Assembly (NCBI GenBank): GCA_020437395.1
Contig: JAGQWJ010000008.1
Span: forward strand, 1-64,000
Length of the DNA stretch: 64,000 bases
Source: Ignavibacteriota bacterium
Lineage (GTDB): Bacteria > Bacteroidota > Ignavibacteria > Kapaibacteriales > UBA2268
Direction: 5' to 3'
The notes beneath the pieces are model-generated. The model worked only from the letters and a program-made list of their open reading frames with translations, was not told where the DNA came from and did no database searches. The position numbers and the translations under genes were made by a program. Position 1 is the stretch's first letter; every line of letters starts with the position of its first letter. This document shows, piece after piece, positions 52,768 through 62,287 of the stretch.

Positions 52768-54339
52768 ATGATGGACGGATCAATAATGATGGCAATTGGG
52801 ATTGGAGTAGCAGTATCAGCTGTACTCGGTGCTATTGCTTATTTGTCAGCTAAAAAAGTTGGCGATAGAAAGATTGAAGAAGCAGAACTAAAAGCAAAGA
52901 AAGTAGTAGATGGAGCTTATGAGAAATCTAACAAGATAAAAAGAGAGAAAAAGTTAGAGTTAAAAGAAGAATGGCAGAAAAAGAAACAAGAGTTCGACGC
53001 TACTTACAAATCAAAGAAAGAAGAATTAAGAATAAAAGAAACTGCTGTACAGACTCGTGAGAAAGGTATTGACGAAAAATTAGATATTATTCTAAAAAAG
53101 GAAAAAAACCTACATAATTTTGAACAAGATCTGAAAAGAAAAGAAGCAACATTAGATGAGAAAACGAAGAAAACTAATGAGCTTTTTGAACAGATGACTC
53201 ATAAGTTAGAAGAAATATCTGGTATGTCACGCGAAGAAGCAAGCAGACAAATATTCGAAGAGCTAGCTAATGATGTGCGTAAACGTTCGGCACAGAAACT
53301 AAACCAAATCAGAGAAGATTACAAAGTCAAAGCAAGAAAAGAAGCTGTCAACATAGTAGTATCTGCTATTCAACGTTCAGCATCAGATATTGCTATAGAC
53401 AATACTGTTTCTATTGTGAACTTAGAAAGCGACGATATGAAAGGTCGTATAATAGGTCGTGAAGGTAGAAATATACGTGCATTTGAAGCGGCTACGGGTA
53501 TTGATTTGATTATTGATGACACTCCCGAAGCTGTGATTATCTCTGGCTATGACCCATTCAGAAGAGAAGTAGCTAAGCGATCATTAGAGACTTTAATGCT
53601 CGATGGCCGGATTCATCCTGCAAGGATTGAAGAGATTGTAAACAAAACCGAAAAAGAGTTAGAAGAAGAAATAGTAGAAGTTGGTCAGAAGGCATTGCTC
53701 GACCTTGGTCTTTCTAATATGAAGGCGGGGTTAGTGTACTATGTTGGCAAGATGAAATATAGATCGTCTTATGGTCAAAACCTTTTGAATCACTCCATAG
53801 AAGTTGCTAATATTTGTGGTATAATGGCGGCTCAGTTAGATTTAGACATTAATACTGCTAAAAGAGCTGCGTTGTTGCACGATATTGGTAAGTGTGCTCC
53901 TAAAGAAATGGAAGGGCCACATGCTTTAGTCGGAATGGAATTAGCAATCAAATATAAAGAGAAACCGATTATTACCAATGCAATTGGTGCTCATCACGAA
54001 GACATTGAAATGGAATCACCAATAGCTGTTTTGGTTCAAGCTGCTGACTCTATAAGTGGTGCAAGACCTGGTGCAAGACGTGAATCACTAGAGAACTATA
54101 TTAAGCGATTAGAAAAATTAGAATCTATAGCTAATCAGTGGGATGGAGTGATAAAGACTTATGCGATTCAAGCAGGTAGAGACTTGAGGGTAATAGTAGA
54201 ACCAACTATTGTCGATGACGCTACTGCCGACGAAATGGCTGATAATATTGCTAGCAGAATACAGGATGATATGGAATATCCTGGTCAAATTCAAGTAACT
54301 GTTATCAGAGAGAAAAGAGCTGTTGCATTAGCAAAATAG
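52768..54339 (+). CDS. rny: Ribonuclease Y
   Basis: 523 residues: N-terminal membrane helix (IMMAIGIGVAVSAVLGAIAYL), long coiled coil, a KH domain (IIGREGRNIRAFEAATGIDLIIDDTPEAV) and an HD phosphohydrolase domain (NHSIEVANICGIMA, LLHDIGK, IGAHHEDIE). It is the membrane-bound endonuclease that initiates mRNA decay. AGGAG precedes the ATG. A terminator follows. Confidence 0.97.
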   Translation: MMDGSIMMAIGIGVAVSAVLGAIAYLSAKKVGDRKIEEAELKAKKVVDGAYEKSNKIKREKKLELKEEWQKKKQEFDATYKSKKEELRIKETAVQTREKGIDEKLDIILKKEKNLHNFEQDLKRKEATLDEKTKKTNELFEQMTHKLEEISGMSREEASRQIFEELANDVRKRSAQKLNQIREDYKVKARKEAVNIVVSAIQRSASDIAIDNTVSIVNLESDDMKGRIIGREGRNIRAFEAATGIDLIIDDTPEAVIISGYDPFRREVAKRSLETLMLDGRIHPARIEEIVNKTEKELEEEIVEVGQKALLDLGLSNMKAGLVYYVGKMKYRSSYGQNLLNHSIEVANICGIMAAQLDLDINTAKRAALLHDIGKCAPKEMEGPHALVGMELAIKYKEKPIITNAIGAHHEDIEMESPIAVLVQAADSISGARPGARRESLENYIKRLEKLESIANQWDGVIKTYAIQAGRDLRVIVEPTIVDDATADEMADNIASRIQDDMEYPGQIQVTVIREKRAVALAK

Positions 54340-54361
54340 AAACTTGCAATTTTGAAACTAA

Positions 54362-54401
54362 AAAAGAGTGTATTGATTAATATCTATACACTCTTTTCTT
54401 T
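54362..54401. terminator. Bidirectional terminator after rny
   Basis: AAAAGAGTGTAT pairs with ATACACTCTTTT, a 12-bp stem around a 12-nt loop, followed by CTTTTTTA. It separates rny from the convergent DUF819 gene. Confidence 0.85.
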
Positions 54402-54443
54402 TTTATATTTGATTTCTTAATTATTCCAATAGGAAGCTAATAT

Positions 54444-55685
54444 TTATGGGGCAACAATTCGCATCATTTCTGCAGCTAATATAGCTCCATAAGTACCAAG
54501 GGCATAGCCGAGTACTGCTAACAACACGCCGACAGAAGCAAGTGAAGGATGGAAAGCAGATGCTACAACAGGTGCCGAAGCGGCACCACCGACGTTTGCC
54601 TTACTTCCGACAGCTAGAAAGAAAAAAGGAGCACGTATCAACTTTGCTACTATAAAAAGTAGTAATACGTGAAATCCCATCCATATTAGTCCTACAGCTA
54701 ACAATCCGGGGTTATCAAATGTTTGAGTTACATCCATTTTCATACCGATAGTAGCTACTAAAATGTAGATAAAAACACTACCTATACGTGAAGCTCCTGA
54801 ACCTTCTAAGTTTCTCGCTTTCGTAAACGAAAGTGCTAAACCTATAGTTGTGGCAATTACTACTAGCCAAAAGAAATGGCTATTGAGTACAGATTGTTGC
54901 ATTGCCACAGAACCACTAGTTTCTATGTAATTAGTTATTATATTCGCGACTAAATGCGAGACAGAAGTTGCTCCAAACCCAACTCCCAGAATTACCATTG
55001 TGTCTGATAGTGTGGGCATTTTTTGAACTGATAATCTATAATTCTCCATTTTTTCTTTCAATCTATCTATTGCTGATGAGTCTGCCTTTAACCATTTATC
55101 CATTGAGTCGCTTCTACCAGCACCCCAAAGTAAAAAGGCCATCCAAATATTTGCTACGATAATATCTACAGCAACCATTCCAGCATAAAATGATTGATTG
55201 TACTCATACATTTCTAACATAGCGGCTTGATTCGCACCGCCTCCTATCCAACTACCTGCTAAAGTGGATAATCCTCTCCATACTGCATCATGTCCTACTC
55301 CGCCAACTACGTCCGGAGAAATTAGTGACATTACAATTACTGCTATTGGGCCTCCTATAACTATGCCGGCTGTTGCTGTGAAAAACATTATCAATGCTTT
55401 GTTCCCAAGTCTGAGTATTCCTTTGAAATCTATACTTAGTGTAAGTAAAACTAAACTCGTTGGTAATAGATAATCTTTCGCCATTGAGTAAAGACCAGAT
55501 GAACTATCTGAAATTATTCCAAAAGTATTAAAAAGTGAGGGGATTAAGTAGCACATTAATAATGCAGGGATTACGGCGTAGAATTTTTTGAAAAATTTAA
55601 TTTCCGAATTAGAACTATAGAAGACGAAACCTAAAGTGAGTGCAAGAATACCAAAGACAATCTGATCTTGTGGGAATAAGGGCAT
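54444..55685 (-). CDS. DUF819 family integral membrane protein
   Basis: 413 residues, about ten or more helices, with GGGANQAAMLEMYEYNQSFYAGMVAVDIIVANIWMAFLLWGAG and GSKANVGGAASAPVVASAFHPSLASVGVLLAVLGYALGTYGA characteristic of the DUF819 family. Topology resembles a secondary transporter with a broken pseudo-repeat; the substrate is unknown. Monocistronic by context. Confidence 0.88.
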   Translation of the reverse strand: MPLFPQDQIVFGILALTLGFVFYSSNSEIKFFKKFYAVIPALLMCYLIPSLFNTFGIISDSSSGLYSMAKDYLLPTSLVLLTLSIDFKGILRLGNKALIMFFTATAGIVIGGPIAVIVMSLISPDVVGGVGHDAVWRGLSTLAGSWIGGGANQAAMLEMYEYNQSFYAGMVAVDIIVANIWMAFLLWGAGRSDSMDKWLKADSSAIDRLKEKMENYRLSVQKMPTLSDTMVILGVGFGATSVSHLVANIITNYIETSGSVAMQQSVLNSHFFWLVVIATTIGLALSFTKARNLEGSGASRIGSVFIYILVATIGMKMDVTQTFDNPGLLAVGLIWMGFHVLLLFIVAKLIRAPFFFLAVGSKANVGGAASAPVVASAFHPSLASVGVLLAVLGYALGTYGAILAAEMMRIVAP

Positions 55686-55840
55686 AGTTAATCCTAATAA
55701 TTAAATGAATTTCGTTGTTTAAATACGCCTAATATACAAAAAAATTATCTTTTAGATTTGTATTAATTGATTCAATTTTGTGTAAGGATGTATTTTTTTT
55801 TAGTTACTGAATATTACACTTTGGAATTAGGTTGCAATAT

Positions 55841-56761
55841 CTACTCGATTGCTTTTTTTATAAAACCGTCATTTTCATTTAATTTATTCGTAGCATCTTC
55901 TCTAGAACAGTTTAGTAGCGACATAACTATCGCCGTTTTTACGTGGTGTCCACTATCAACTAAGAGTTTCGAGGCAGTATCATAATCTACATCGCATATT
56001 GACATTATTATCTTCTTAGATCTTTCTTTTAATTTTGCATTTGTTTGTTTCAAATCTACCATTACGTTTCCGAATGTTTTTCCCATCCGAACCATTGCAG
56101 CAGTAGTAAGCATATTGAGTACCAATTTCTGAGCTGTCCCAGATTTCATCCTAGTAGAACCGGCTACAACTTCAGGGCCTACGTTTGGCGAGATAATTAC
56201 ATCAGCTTTTACCCCCATTTGCTCTATTGAATTGTGGCCAGCTGTAGTAACTAATATTGTAAAACAGCCAATTTCGCTTGCTTTTTGCAATGCTCCCAAA
56301 ACATAAGGTGTTCTGCCAGAAGCTGCTATTCCACAGCAAATGTCTTTTTCCCTTAATTCCGATTCTATAACATCTATAACACCACTTTGAGGGTCATCCT
56401 CTGCTCCTTCTTGAGCTACGAACATTGCCTGAGTACCACCTGCTATCCTGCCTTGCACCAACTCTGGATCAGAACCAAAAGTAGGAGGACATTCGGAGGC
56501 ATCTAAAACACCCAACCTTCCGCTAGTTCCTGCACCAAAATAGAAAAGTCTTCCTTCTCTTTTGAAACGGTCAACTATACCATCTACGGCAACAGCTATG
56601 TTATCTATTTCAATTTCAACTGCATCTGCTACCAATTTATCTTGAGTGTTTATTATACTTAATATCTCACGAGTAGTGGCAATATCTATATTCGACGAAG
56701 CTGGATTGTTTTGCTCTGTCGAAAGTGATGTTATATGTTTGAATAATTCAGATTCTGCCAT
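55841..56761 (-). CDS. murQ: N-acetylmuramic acid 6-phosphate etherase
   Basis: The 306 residues show the SIS-type etherase signature (GRLFYFGAGTSGRLGVLDASECPPTFG, GSTRMKSGTAQKLVLNMLTTAAMVR). MurQ cleaves the lactyl ether of MurNAc-6P to GlcNAc-6P and lactate in peptidoglycan recycling. No MurNAc transporter or kinase is adjacent. Overlaps the preceding lipoprotein's stop by 1 nt. Confidence 0.96.
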   Translation of the reverse strand: MAESELFKHITSLSTEQNNPASSNIDIATTREILSIINTQDKLVADAVEIEIDNIAVAVDGIVDRFKREGRLFYFGAGTSGRLGVLDASECPPTFGSDPELVQGRIAGGTQAMFVAQEGAEDDPQSGVIDVIESELREKDICCGIAASGRTPYVLGALQKASEIGCFTILVTTAGHNSIEQMGVKADVIISPNVGPEVVAGSTRMKSGTAQKLVLNMLTTAAMVRMGKTFGNVMVDLKQTNAKLKERSKKIIMSICDVDYDTASKLLVDSGHHVKTAIVMSLLNCSREDATNKLNENDGFIKKAIE

Positions 56762-57303
56762 TAGTCAAGTATTATTTGTTTATTGTCGATTGTTAATTCA
56801 TTCATTGTTCGAATTACTGATTCATATTCTCTGGATATCTCATTGTTCTTTAACCCATTTATAACATAAGGATCGCTAATGATTACTGTTCTAAATGAAT
56901 AGGACTTATCTGGGAATTGTTTGTTTGTTGGGTGAGTATCAAAGTACTCTATTCTCACCGTATTGTTTTTATAGGTTGGGTACATTTCTAATGTATATGG
57001 TACTCCTTCATTATCGGCGAAAAATAAAGTCTGTGGGAGTTCGCTATAAATCGGATTGTCATCGCTCCCAATATTAATATACGTGATGAAATAACCATAT
57101 TTTAACATATCATTAGTTAACTCTGGTGCATTTATTTCAGAAAAAAGTAATTCACCGCCATCTATCCAATTATTAGGGCTTATAGTATAAACAAATGTTG
57201 TATAGTCAGATTTGTAAACCGTTGGATGATCGTGATCATTGTTGTGGTAAGTACAAGACGAGAGCCCCACAAGTAAAGCTATTGATAAAAGTAGATATTT
57301 CAT
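56761..57303 (-). CDS. Small lipoprotein co-transcribed with murQ
   Basis: The lipobox LSSCTYHNN gives a 180-residue envelope lipoprotein (YKSDYTTFVYTISPNNWIDGGELLFSEINAPELTNDMLKYGYFITYINIG). The mature part is likely beta-rich. No domain recognised. Overlap of 1 nt with murQ implies shared expression; a link with peptidoglycan recycling is only positional. Confidence 0.75.
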   Translation of the reverse strand: MKYLLLSIALLVGLSSCTYHNNDHDHPTVYKSDYTTFVYTISPNNWIDGGELLFSEINAPELTNDMLKYGYFITYINIGSDDNPIYSELPQTLFFADNEGVPYTLEMYPTYKNNTVRIEYFDTHPTNKQFPDKSYSFRTVIISDPYVINGLKNNEISREYESVIRTMNELTIDNKQIILD

Positions 57304-57474
57304 TTACTAACCTCTTTATATATTTATTTAGAATAATTAATAAATAGAACGATAAGAATGACATTTGGTTATATATAATTATTAATAATTTGTAAATTAA
57401 TATATATACACAAAGTAAAGTCGTGTCAAATTAATATTTTAAGTGTTAATACCTATGATATAAAATCAATTATT

Positions 57475-57518
57475 CACTATTTTGTCTTTGTTAGCGAATA
57501 TTATTCATCAAAATAGTG
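57475..57518 (+). promoter_or_regulatory. 10-bp perfect inverted repeat before the cobalamin-type binding protein
   Basis: CACTATTTTG (57475-57484) and CAAAATAGTG (57509-57518) form a perfect stem with a 24-nt loop, ending 12 bp before the ATG. Sequence does not resemble a cobalamin riboswitch. It may be an operator or leader hairpin. Confidence 0.55.
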
Positions 57519-57530
57519 TAAAAAAAAGCT

Positions 57531-58334
57531 ATGTATGAAAATTTACCTAAAAGAATAGTTTGCCTAACCGAAGAAACTACTGAAACACTATATAGCATTG
57601 GAGCAGAGGATTTGATAGTTGGGATTACTCAATTCGTAAAACGTCCTAAGAGGGCAAGAAAAGAGAAGCCAGTAGTATCAAGATATATAGACGCTAAGAT
57701 AGATAAAATAATAGAATTAGATCCAGATTTAGTTTTAGCATGGTCCGATTTGCAAGCAGACATTTGTGCTGAACTAATTAAATCAGGTAAAAATGTAATG
57801 TGCTTCAACCACCGAACAATTGGAGGGATATTGAAGTTCATAGAGCAACTTGGGGCGATGGTAGGCAAATATGAGGAATCACTTGCATTTGCTAACAACA
57901 TAAACGATAAAATTGAACGCACAATAGCAAAAGCTTCTGAAAGAAAATATAAACCTAGAGTGTATTTTGAAGAATGGGATGAGCCAATCATAACTGGAAT
58001 AAGTTGGGTGAGCGAGCTAATCGAAATTTGCGGTGGGGTTGACGTCTATTCAGATTTGAGTTTCAAATTCCATGCTAAAGACAGAATATTGGATTCATCT
58101 GATAGAGTTTTAGAAAAAGATTCTGATATAATGCTTGCTTCTTGGTGTGGTAAAAAGTTTAATAAAGATAATGTTCTCAGACGTGATGGATGGAGTAAAT
58201 TACAATTCGTAATTAACGATGAGATACACGAATTACCATCGGAAATAATATTGCAGCCAGGGCCAGCCGCTTTGACTGATGGTATTGATTTAATAATGGA
58301 TATATTTGACAAATGGGAATCAAAACAAAAATAA
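57531..58334 (+). CDS. Cobalamin/Fe-siderophore ABC-type binding protein without signal peptide
   Basis: The 267 residues match the BtuF/FecB-like fold (KRIVCLTEETTETLYSIGAEDLIVGITQF, ELDPDLVLAWSDLQADICAEL, VYFEEWDEPIITGISWVSELIEICGG). Unusually there is no signal peptide, so it may act in the cytoplasm. The final 22 nt overlap the next gene, coupling its translation with a secreted lectin. No cobalamin permease is nearby. Confidence 0.83.
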   Translation: MYENLPKRIVCLTEETTETLYSIGAEDLIVGITQFVKRPKRARKEKPVVSRYIDAKIDKIIELDPDLVLAWSDLQADICAELIKSGKNVMCFNHRTIGGILKFIEQLGAMVGKYEESLAFANNINDKIERTIAKASERKYKPRVYFEEWDEPIITGISWVSELIEICGGVDVYSDLSFKFHAKDRILDSSDRVLEKDSDIMLASWCGKKFNKDNVLRRDGWSKLQFVINDEIHELPSEIILQPGPAALTDGIDLIMDIFDKWESKQK

Positions 58335-60406
58335 TAATGCTTATACTTTCCGTGACGGTTGCCTTTGCACAACCTGAAACTGAAACTTGGTATTTCGGAA
58401 TTGGAGCTGGTATAGATTTCACTTCGGGTAAACCTGAAATGATCAGCGGACCACTGAAAACTAATGAGGGATGCAGTATATTCTGCGATAGGTTCGGAAA
58501 GCCTATGTTCTTCACCGATGGTCAAACTATATGGAATAGGGAAAATAAGATTATGCAAAATGGCACTGGTCTTATGGGCCACCCTTCTTCTACACAATCA
58601 GCTGTAGTAGTTGAAATTCCTAGCAATAAGAATTTGTACTATGTTGTAACGGCCTTGAATGTGGGACGAAAACAAGGTCTTAACTATTCATTAATAGATA
58701 TGAGACTGGACAATGGTCGTGGTGCTGTAGTAAAAAAGAATATTAATCTTCATAATAGGATACATGAGAAGATAACAGTCTGTGCAACTCCAGATTATAA
58801 AACTTATTGGCTTATAGCAACTGAATATGCCAGTAATAATTATTTAGCATATAGAATTGACTCCTCTGGTATCGATTCCATTCCTATCGTTTCAAAAGTT
58901 GGTGGTTTCAAGGATTCATTGATTGTAAACAACATTGGCTATATTAAAGCATCTCCTAATAGCAAATACGTAATTAATGCTCACCAAAACAAGCATATAC
59001 TAGAATTATCAAGCTTCGATTATAAAACAGGTAAAATAAATTTAATTGATGAAATAGAACTAGGGGAAGGGTCTCTTACTTATGGTCTAGAATTTTCTCC
59101 AGATAGTAGAATTATTTATGTGGGTTCTATTTTCCCTGAATCCAAAGTCTATCAGATTTTACATCCAGCTTTAATAGATGTTAATGAGATAGAATTCTAT
59201 GAATTAGGGGGTTGGTCAACAGAGTACATACTTGGTGCATTGCAACTAGGCCCAGATAAAAAGCTATATGTTACTAATGATGCTGATAGTACTTTAGGTG
59301 TTGTTAATTTCCCTTGGTTAATTGGTCAGAATGCAGATTATCAGAAGAAAGCTTTGCAAACTTTACCGGGAACATATACTACACGTGGTCTTCCGAATTT
59401 TCTAACAAACTATTTCTATGACCCAATGCTTTGCGATGAATATCTTTACGATGAAAGGAACGAAGATACCTCAAAGATTAACTTAGTTCAAGAGTTCCCA
59501 CCCGATGGAATAGACATAGGTTACGACGTAAGGTGGATGAAAGGTGCTCTTTGGTCAGAAGAAATGATACCTATTTCTGGCGGTTTTACTGCCGAATTCC
59601 AAGTGCAATTATCAAAGGGAGGTAAAGACGTTGAAACTACGAACAGAGGGGGCACCGGTTTTGCTTTTGTACTTCAAACTAAAAGTGGCTATGAACTTGG
59701 CTCAGGTCAAGATGGTCTTGCTTATGAAGGATTAGAAAATTCGTTAGTTATTGAATTTGATCAAAATAAGGATATTCATGAAAATGATGGTAACCATCTT
59801 GCTGTAATGTCTTCACGAGGGAAAATTTCACCTGATTTTAGTTTAAATGGAATAAAAGCAACTAATAACATACCTGAAATTGAACCAGATAATAATCTCT
59901 ATAAGTGTCTTGTTTCCTATCACAATAAGCAATTGAAAGTTTATATTTCTCCAGAAAGTTACTATCTCCTTCCACAGCTTGTTATTGATAATTTCGATAT
60001 TGAGAATTTTATTGATTTGGAAAAAGGTAGAGCATACATGGGAATTACCACTGCAACTACAAATGTTTTTCAGCAAACCACTCTAAAATATTTCAGATAT
60101 TGCTCTCAGCCAATTAATGAAAGTGAAACTAGCTCCGTGTCTATTAATAATATTACAGATTATTCTATGCAGATTAACCCAAATCCTGCAACTGACATAA
60201 TTAATATTGACTTAGAGAGTGATAAAGATGTTCTGGGTTATAAAATCTACAATCTAAAAGGGGAGATAGTCCAATTAGAAACTGTTAATTACACAAGGTT
60301 ACAAAATCTGAAATTAGATGTTGGAAGCTTAGTAAATGGTGTTTATATTGTTAAGTTAGAACTTGGTACCGGAATAAAAACTGGTAAGTTTATAATTAAC
60401 AAATAA
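58313..60406 (+). CDS. Secreted protein with lectin domain and type IX sorting signal
   Basis: A signal peptide (KIIMLILSVTVAFAQ) is followed by a propeller-like region (about residues 25-385, WYFGIGAGIDFTSGKPEM...) and a legume-lectin-like domain (about 395-600, GGTGFAFVLQ, LAYEGLENSLVIEFDQ, NHLAVMSSRGK). The last ~80 residues are a Por/T9SS C-terminal domain (INPNPATDIINI, GYKIYNLKGEIV, GVYIVKLELGTGIKTGKFIIN). It should cross the outer membrane through the type IX system and bind carbohydrate outside the cell. Sugar ligand unknown. Confidence 0.88.
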   Translation: MGIKTKIIMLILSVTVAFAQPETETWYFGIGAGIDFTSGKPEMISGPLKTNEGCSIFCDRFGKPMFFTDGQTIWNRENKIMQNGTGLMGHPSSTQSAVVVEIPSNKNLYYVVTALNVGRKQGLNYSLIDMRLDNGRGAVVKKNINLHNRIHEKITVCATPDYKTYWLIATEYASNNYLAYRIDSSGIDSIPIVSKVGGFKDSLIVNNIGYIKASPNSKYVINAHQNKHILELSSFDYKTGKINLIDEIELGEGSLTYGLEFSPDSRIIYVGSIFPESKVYQILHPALIDVNEIEFYELGGWSTEYILGALQLGPDKKLYVTNDADSTLGVVNFPWLIGQNADYQKKALQTLPGTYTTRGLPNFLTNYFYDPMLCDEYLYDERNEDTSKINLVQEFPPDGIDIGYDVRWMKGALWSEEMIPISGGFTAEFQVQLSKGGKDVETTNRGGTGFAFVLQTKSGYELGSGQDGLAYEGLENSLVIEFDQNKDIHENDGNHLAVMSSRGKISPDFSLNGIKATNNIPEIEPDNNLYKCLVSYHNKQLKVYISPESYYLLPQLVIDNFDIENFIDLEKGRAYMGITTATTNVFQQTTLKYFRYCSQPINESETSSVSINNITDYSMQINPNPATDIINIDLESDKDVLGYKIYNLKGEIVQLETVNYTRLQNLKLDVGSLVNGVYIVKLELGTGIKTGKFIINK

Positions 60407-60416
60407 GACCTGACCA

Positions 60417-61460
60417 ATGAATATTTTCAATCGAATAATTCTACTTGCAGTTGCAATTGTGCTAATCGCATGCAATAAAGCAGATAGAGAACCTGCGAAG
60501 GAATCCAAAGAAGTTAACGTTTATACTCACAGACATTACGACACAGACAAATTACTGTTCAAACAGTTCGAAGATGAGACGGGAATAAAAGTAAATGTTA
60601 TCAATGCCACTGCGGATGAGTTAATAACAAGAATGGTAAATGAAGGAGAACAATCTCCTGCAGATGTCTTGATAACAGTCGATGCAGGTCGCTTGCACTA
60701 TGCAAAAGAAAAAGGATTACTACAGCCCATAGAATCTGAGATATTGAAAAAGAATGTTCCAACACATCTTAAAGATAGTGAAAATTATTGGTATGGTCTT
60801 ACAAAAAGAGCAAGATTAATAGTGTACTCTAAAGACAGGGTTAAAGATGGTGATTTGAAGAATTATTGGGATTTGACAAATCAAAAGTATAAAGGTAAAG
60901 TATTAGTTCGAGCAAGTAGCAATATCTATAACCAATCTCTACTAGCGTCTTTCATAGCTCACTTTCCCGATAGTAACTATGCAGAACAATGGGCTAAGGG
61001 TATAGTAAACAATATGGCGAGAACTCCGGCTGGTGGCGACAGAGATCAAGTCAAAGCAATTGCAGCAGGGTTAGGTGATTTGGCAATCGTGAATTCATAT
61101 TATATTGGTAAGATGATTCAATCTGATGACGAATCTGAAAGAAACGCTGTCGCAACTATTTCTGTTCTTTTTCCGAATCAAGAAGACAGAGGAACCCATA
61201 TTAATGTCTCTGGTGCTGGCGTAGCGAAGTATAGTAAGAATAAGGAAAATGCCATCAAATTTATAGAGTATTTGACATCGAAAAATGCCCAGGGTTTATT
61301 TTCAGATTCAAACTACGAGTATCCTGTTAACCCTGAAGTTGATCCTTCTGATTTGCTAAAATCATGGGGAACTTTTAAAGAAGATGAGATTAATTTGTCT
61401 AAGCTTGGTGAATATAATAAAGAAGCAGTTAAATTATTTAATAAAGTAGGTTGGAAGTAA
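60417..61460 (+). CDS. Fe(3+)-type ABC transporter substrate-binding lipoprotein
   Basis: Lipobox LIACNKA and an FbpA/FutA-type solute-binding fold (VNVYTHRHYDTDKLLFKQFEDETGIKVNVI, SPADVLITVDAGRLHYAKEKGLLQPI, TRTPAGGDRDQ-like region, LAIVNSYYIGKM, the tyrosines of which are the Fe ligands in relatives). It probably captures ferric iron in the periplasm. ABC permease and ATPase are not adjacent. It starts 11 bp after the lectin gene. Confidence 0.9.
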   Translation: MNIFNRIILLAVAIVLIACNKADREPAKESKEVNVYTHRHYDTDKLLFKQFEDETGIKVNVINATADELITRMVNEGEQSPADVLITVDAGRLHYAKEKGLLQPIESEILKKNVPTHLKDSENYWYGLTKRARLIVYSKDRVKDGDLKNYWDLTNQKYKGKVLVRASSNIYNQSLLASFIAHFPDSNYAEQWAKGIVNNMARTPAGGDRDQVKAIAAGLGDLAIVNSYYIGKMIQSDDESERNAVATISVLFPNQEDRGTHINVSGAGVAKYSKNKENAIKFIEYLTSKNAQGLFSDSNYEYPVNPEVDPSDLLKSWGTFKEDEINLSKLGEYNKEAVKLFNKVGWK

Positions 61461-61510
61461 TTCGTTAAAGAAATCTGAATATTATTTCATTTTTTATTTA
61501 TTTTTCAATA

Positions 61511-61556
61511 AAGTATTTGCTAATTTCGTCTTCTGAAATAGTAAATACTTTTTTTT
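61511..61556 (+). terminator. Intrinsic terminator before the Bax-inhibitor-1 gene
   Basis: AAGTATTT (61511-61518) pairs with AAATACTT (61543-61550), extended inward by ATTTC/GAAAT, followed by eight T. It lies 20 bp upstream of the next ATG, so attenuation is conceivable. Confidence 0.7.
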
Positions 61557-61576
61557 ATTATTATAAGAGGAAATAA

Positions 61577-62287
61577 ATGATAGATTATTCAGAAGAGTTA
61601 AGACCAATACAAGGACTAAGCCAAAGTCAACTAGAAGCCTCACAAGCTGCTTTTATGCAGAAAGTATATGGTTGGATGGTTGGTGGTTTAGGTCTAACTG
61701 GCTTAATTGCATACTACATATTCGATAGTGGTATGTGGGTCTCCTTAGCTCCGTACAATCTTTTTATTGGATTAGCGACGTTAGGTCTAGTCTTTTTTCT
61801 TTCTTTTAGAATTGACAAAATAACTGCAACAACTGCAACTGGTATTTTTATTGCCTATGCGGCACTTAATGGATTATTCTTTTCATCTATATTTGCTGCT
61901 TACACAATGGGGGCAATATATAATGCATTCTTTGTAAGTGCAGGGGCATTTGCTGCATTAAGTGTATATGGGTTTACAACAAAGAAAGATTTATCAGCAT
62001 TTGGTAAATTTTTATTTATGGGCATAATCGGTATTATCTTAGTAACGTTGATAAACTCATTTTTTGTGCAAAGCACTATGTTAGAAACTGGAGTTTCTAT
62101 TCTTGGTGTATTGTTGTTCGCAGGACTAACGGCTTATGATACTCAAAGACTAAAGAATATGCACCATTATTATATGCAGAATAATGAACTTGCACAAAAA
62201 GGTGCTATTATGGGTGCTCTTGCACTTTACTTAGACTTTATAAATATGTTCTTATTTATGCTCAGATTACTAGGTAGTAGAGACTAA
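61577..62287 (+). CDS. Bax-inhibitor-1/YccA family membrane protein
   Basis: 236 residues with seven hydrophobic helices and the family pattern FMQKVYGWMVGGLGLTGLIAYY, NGLFFSSIFAAYTMGAIYNAFFVSAGAF, AGLTAYDTQRLKNMHHYY and the C-terminal ALYLDFINMFLFMLRLLGSRD. Bacterial members interact with FtsH or leak calcium. It shares one base with the downstream gene's start. Confidence 0.94.
   Translation: MIDYSEELRPIQGLSQSQLEASQAAFMQKVYGWMVGGLGLTGLIAYYIFDSGMWVSLAPYNLFIGLATLGLVFFLSFRIDKITATTATGIFIAYAALNGLFFSSIFAAYTMGAIYNAFFVSAGAFAALSVYGFTTKKDLSAFGKFLFMGIIGIILVTLINSFFVQSTMLETGVSILGVLLFAGLTAYDTQRLKNMHHYYMQNNELAQKGAIMGALALYLDFINMFLFMLRLLGSRD

Noticed and set aside
57419-57530. Possible cobalamin riboswitch before the BtuF-like gene.
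   Set aside because: No GCCACTG-type conserved boxes or B12-box pattern; only a simple inverted repeat is present.
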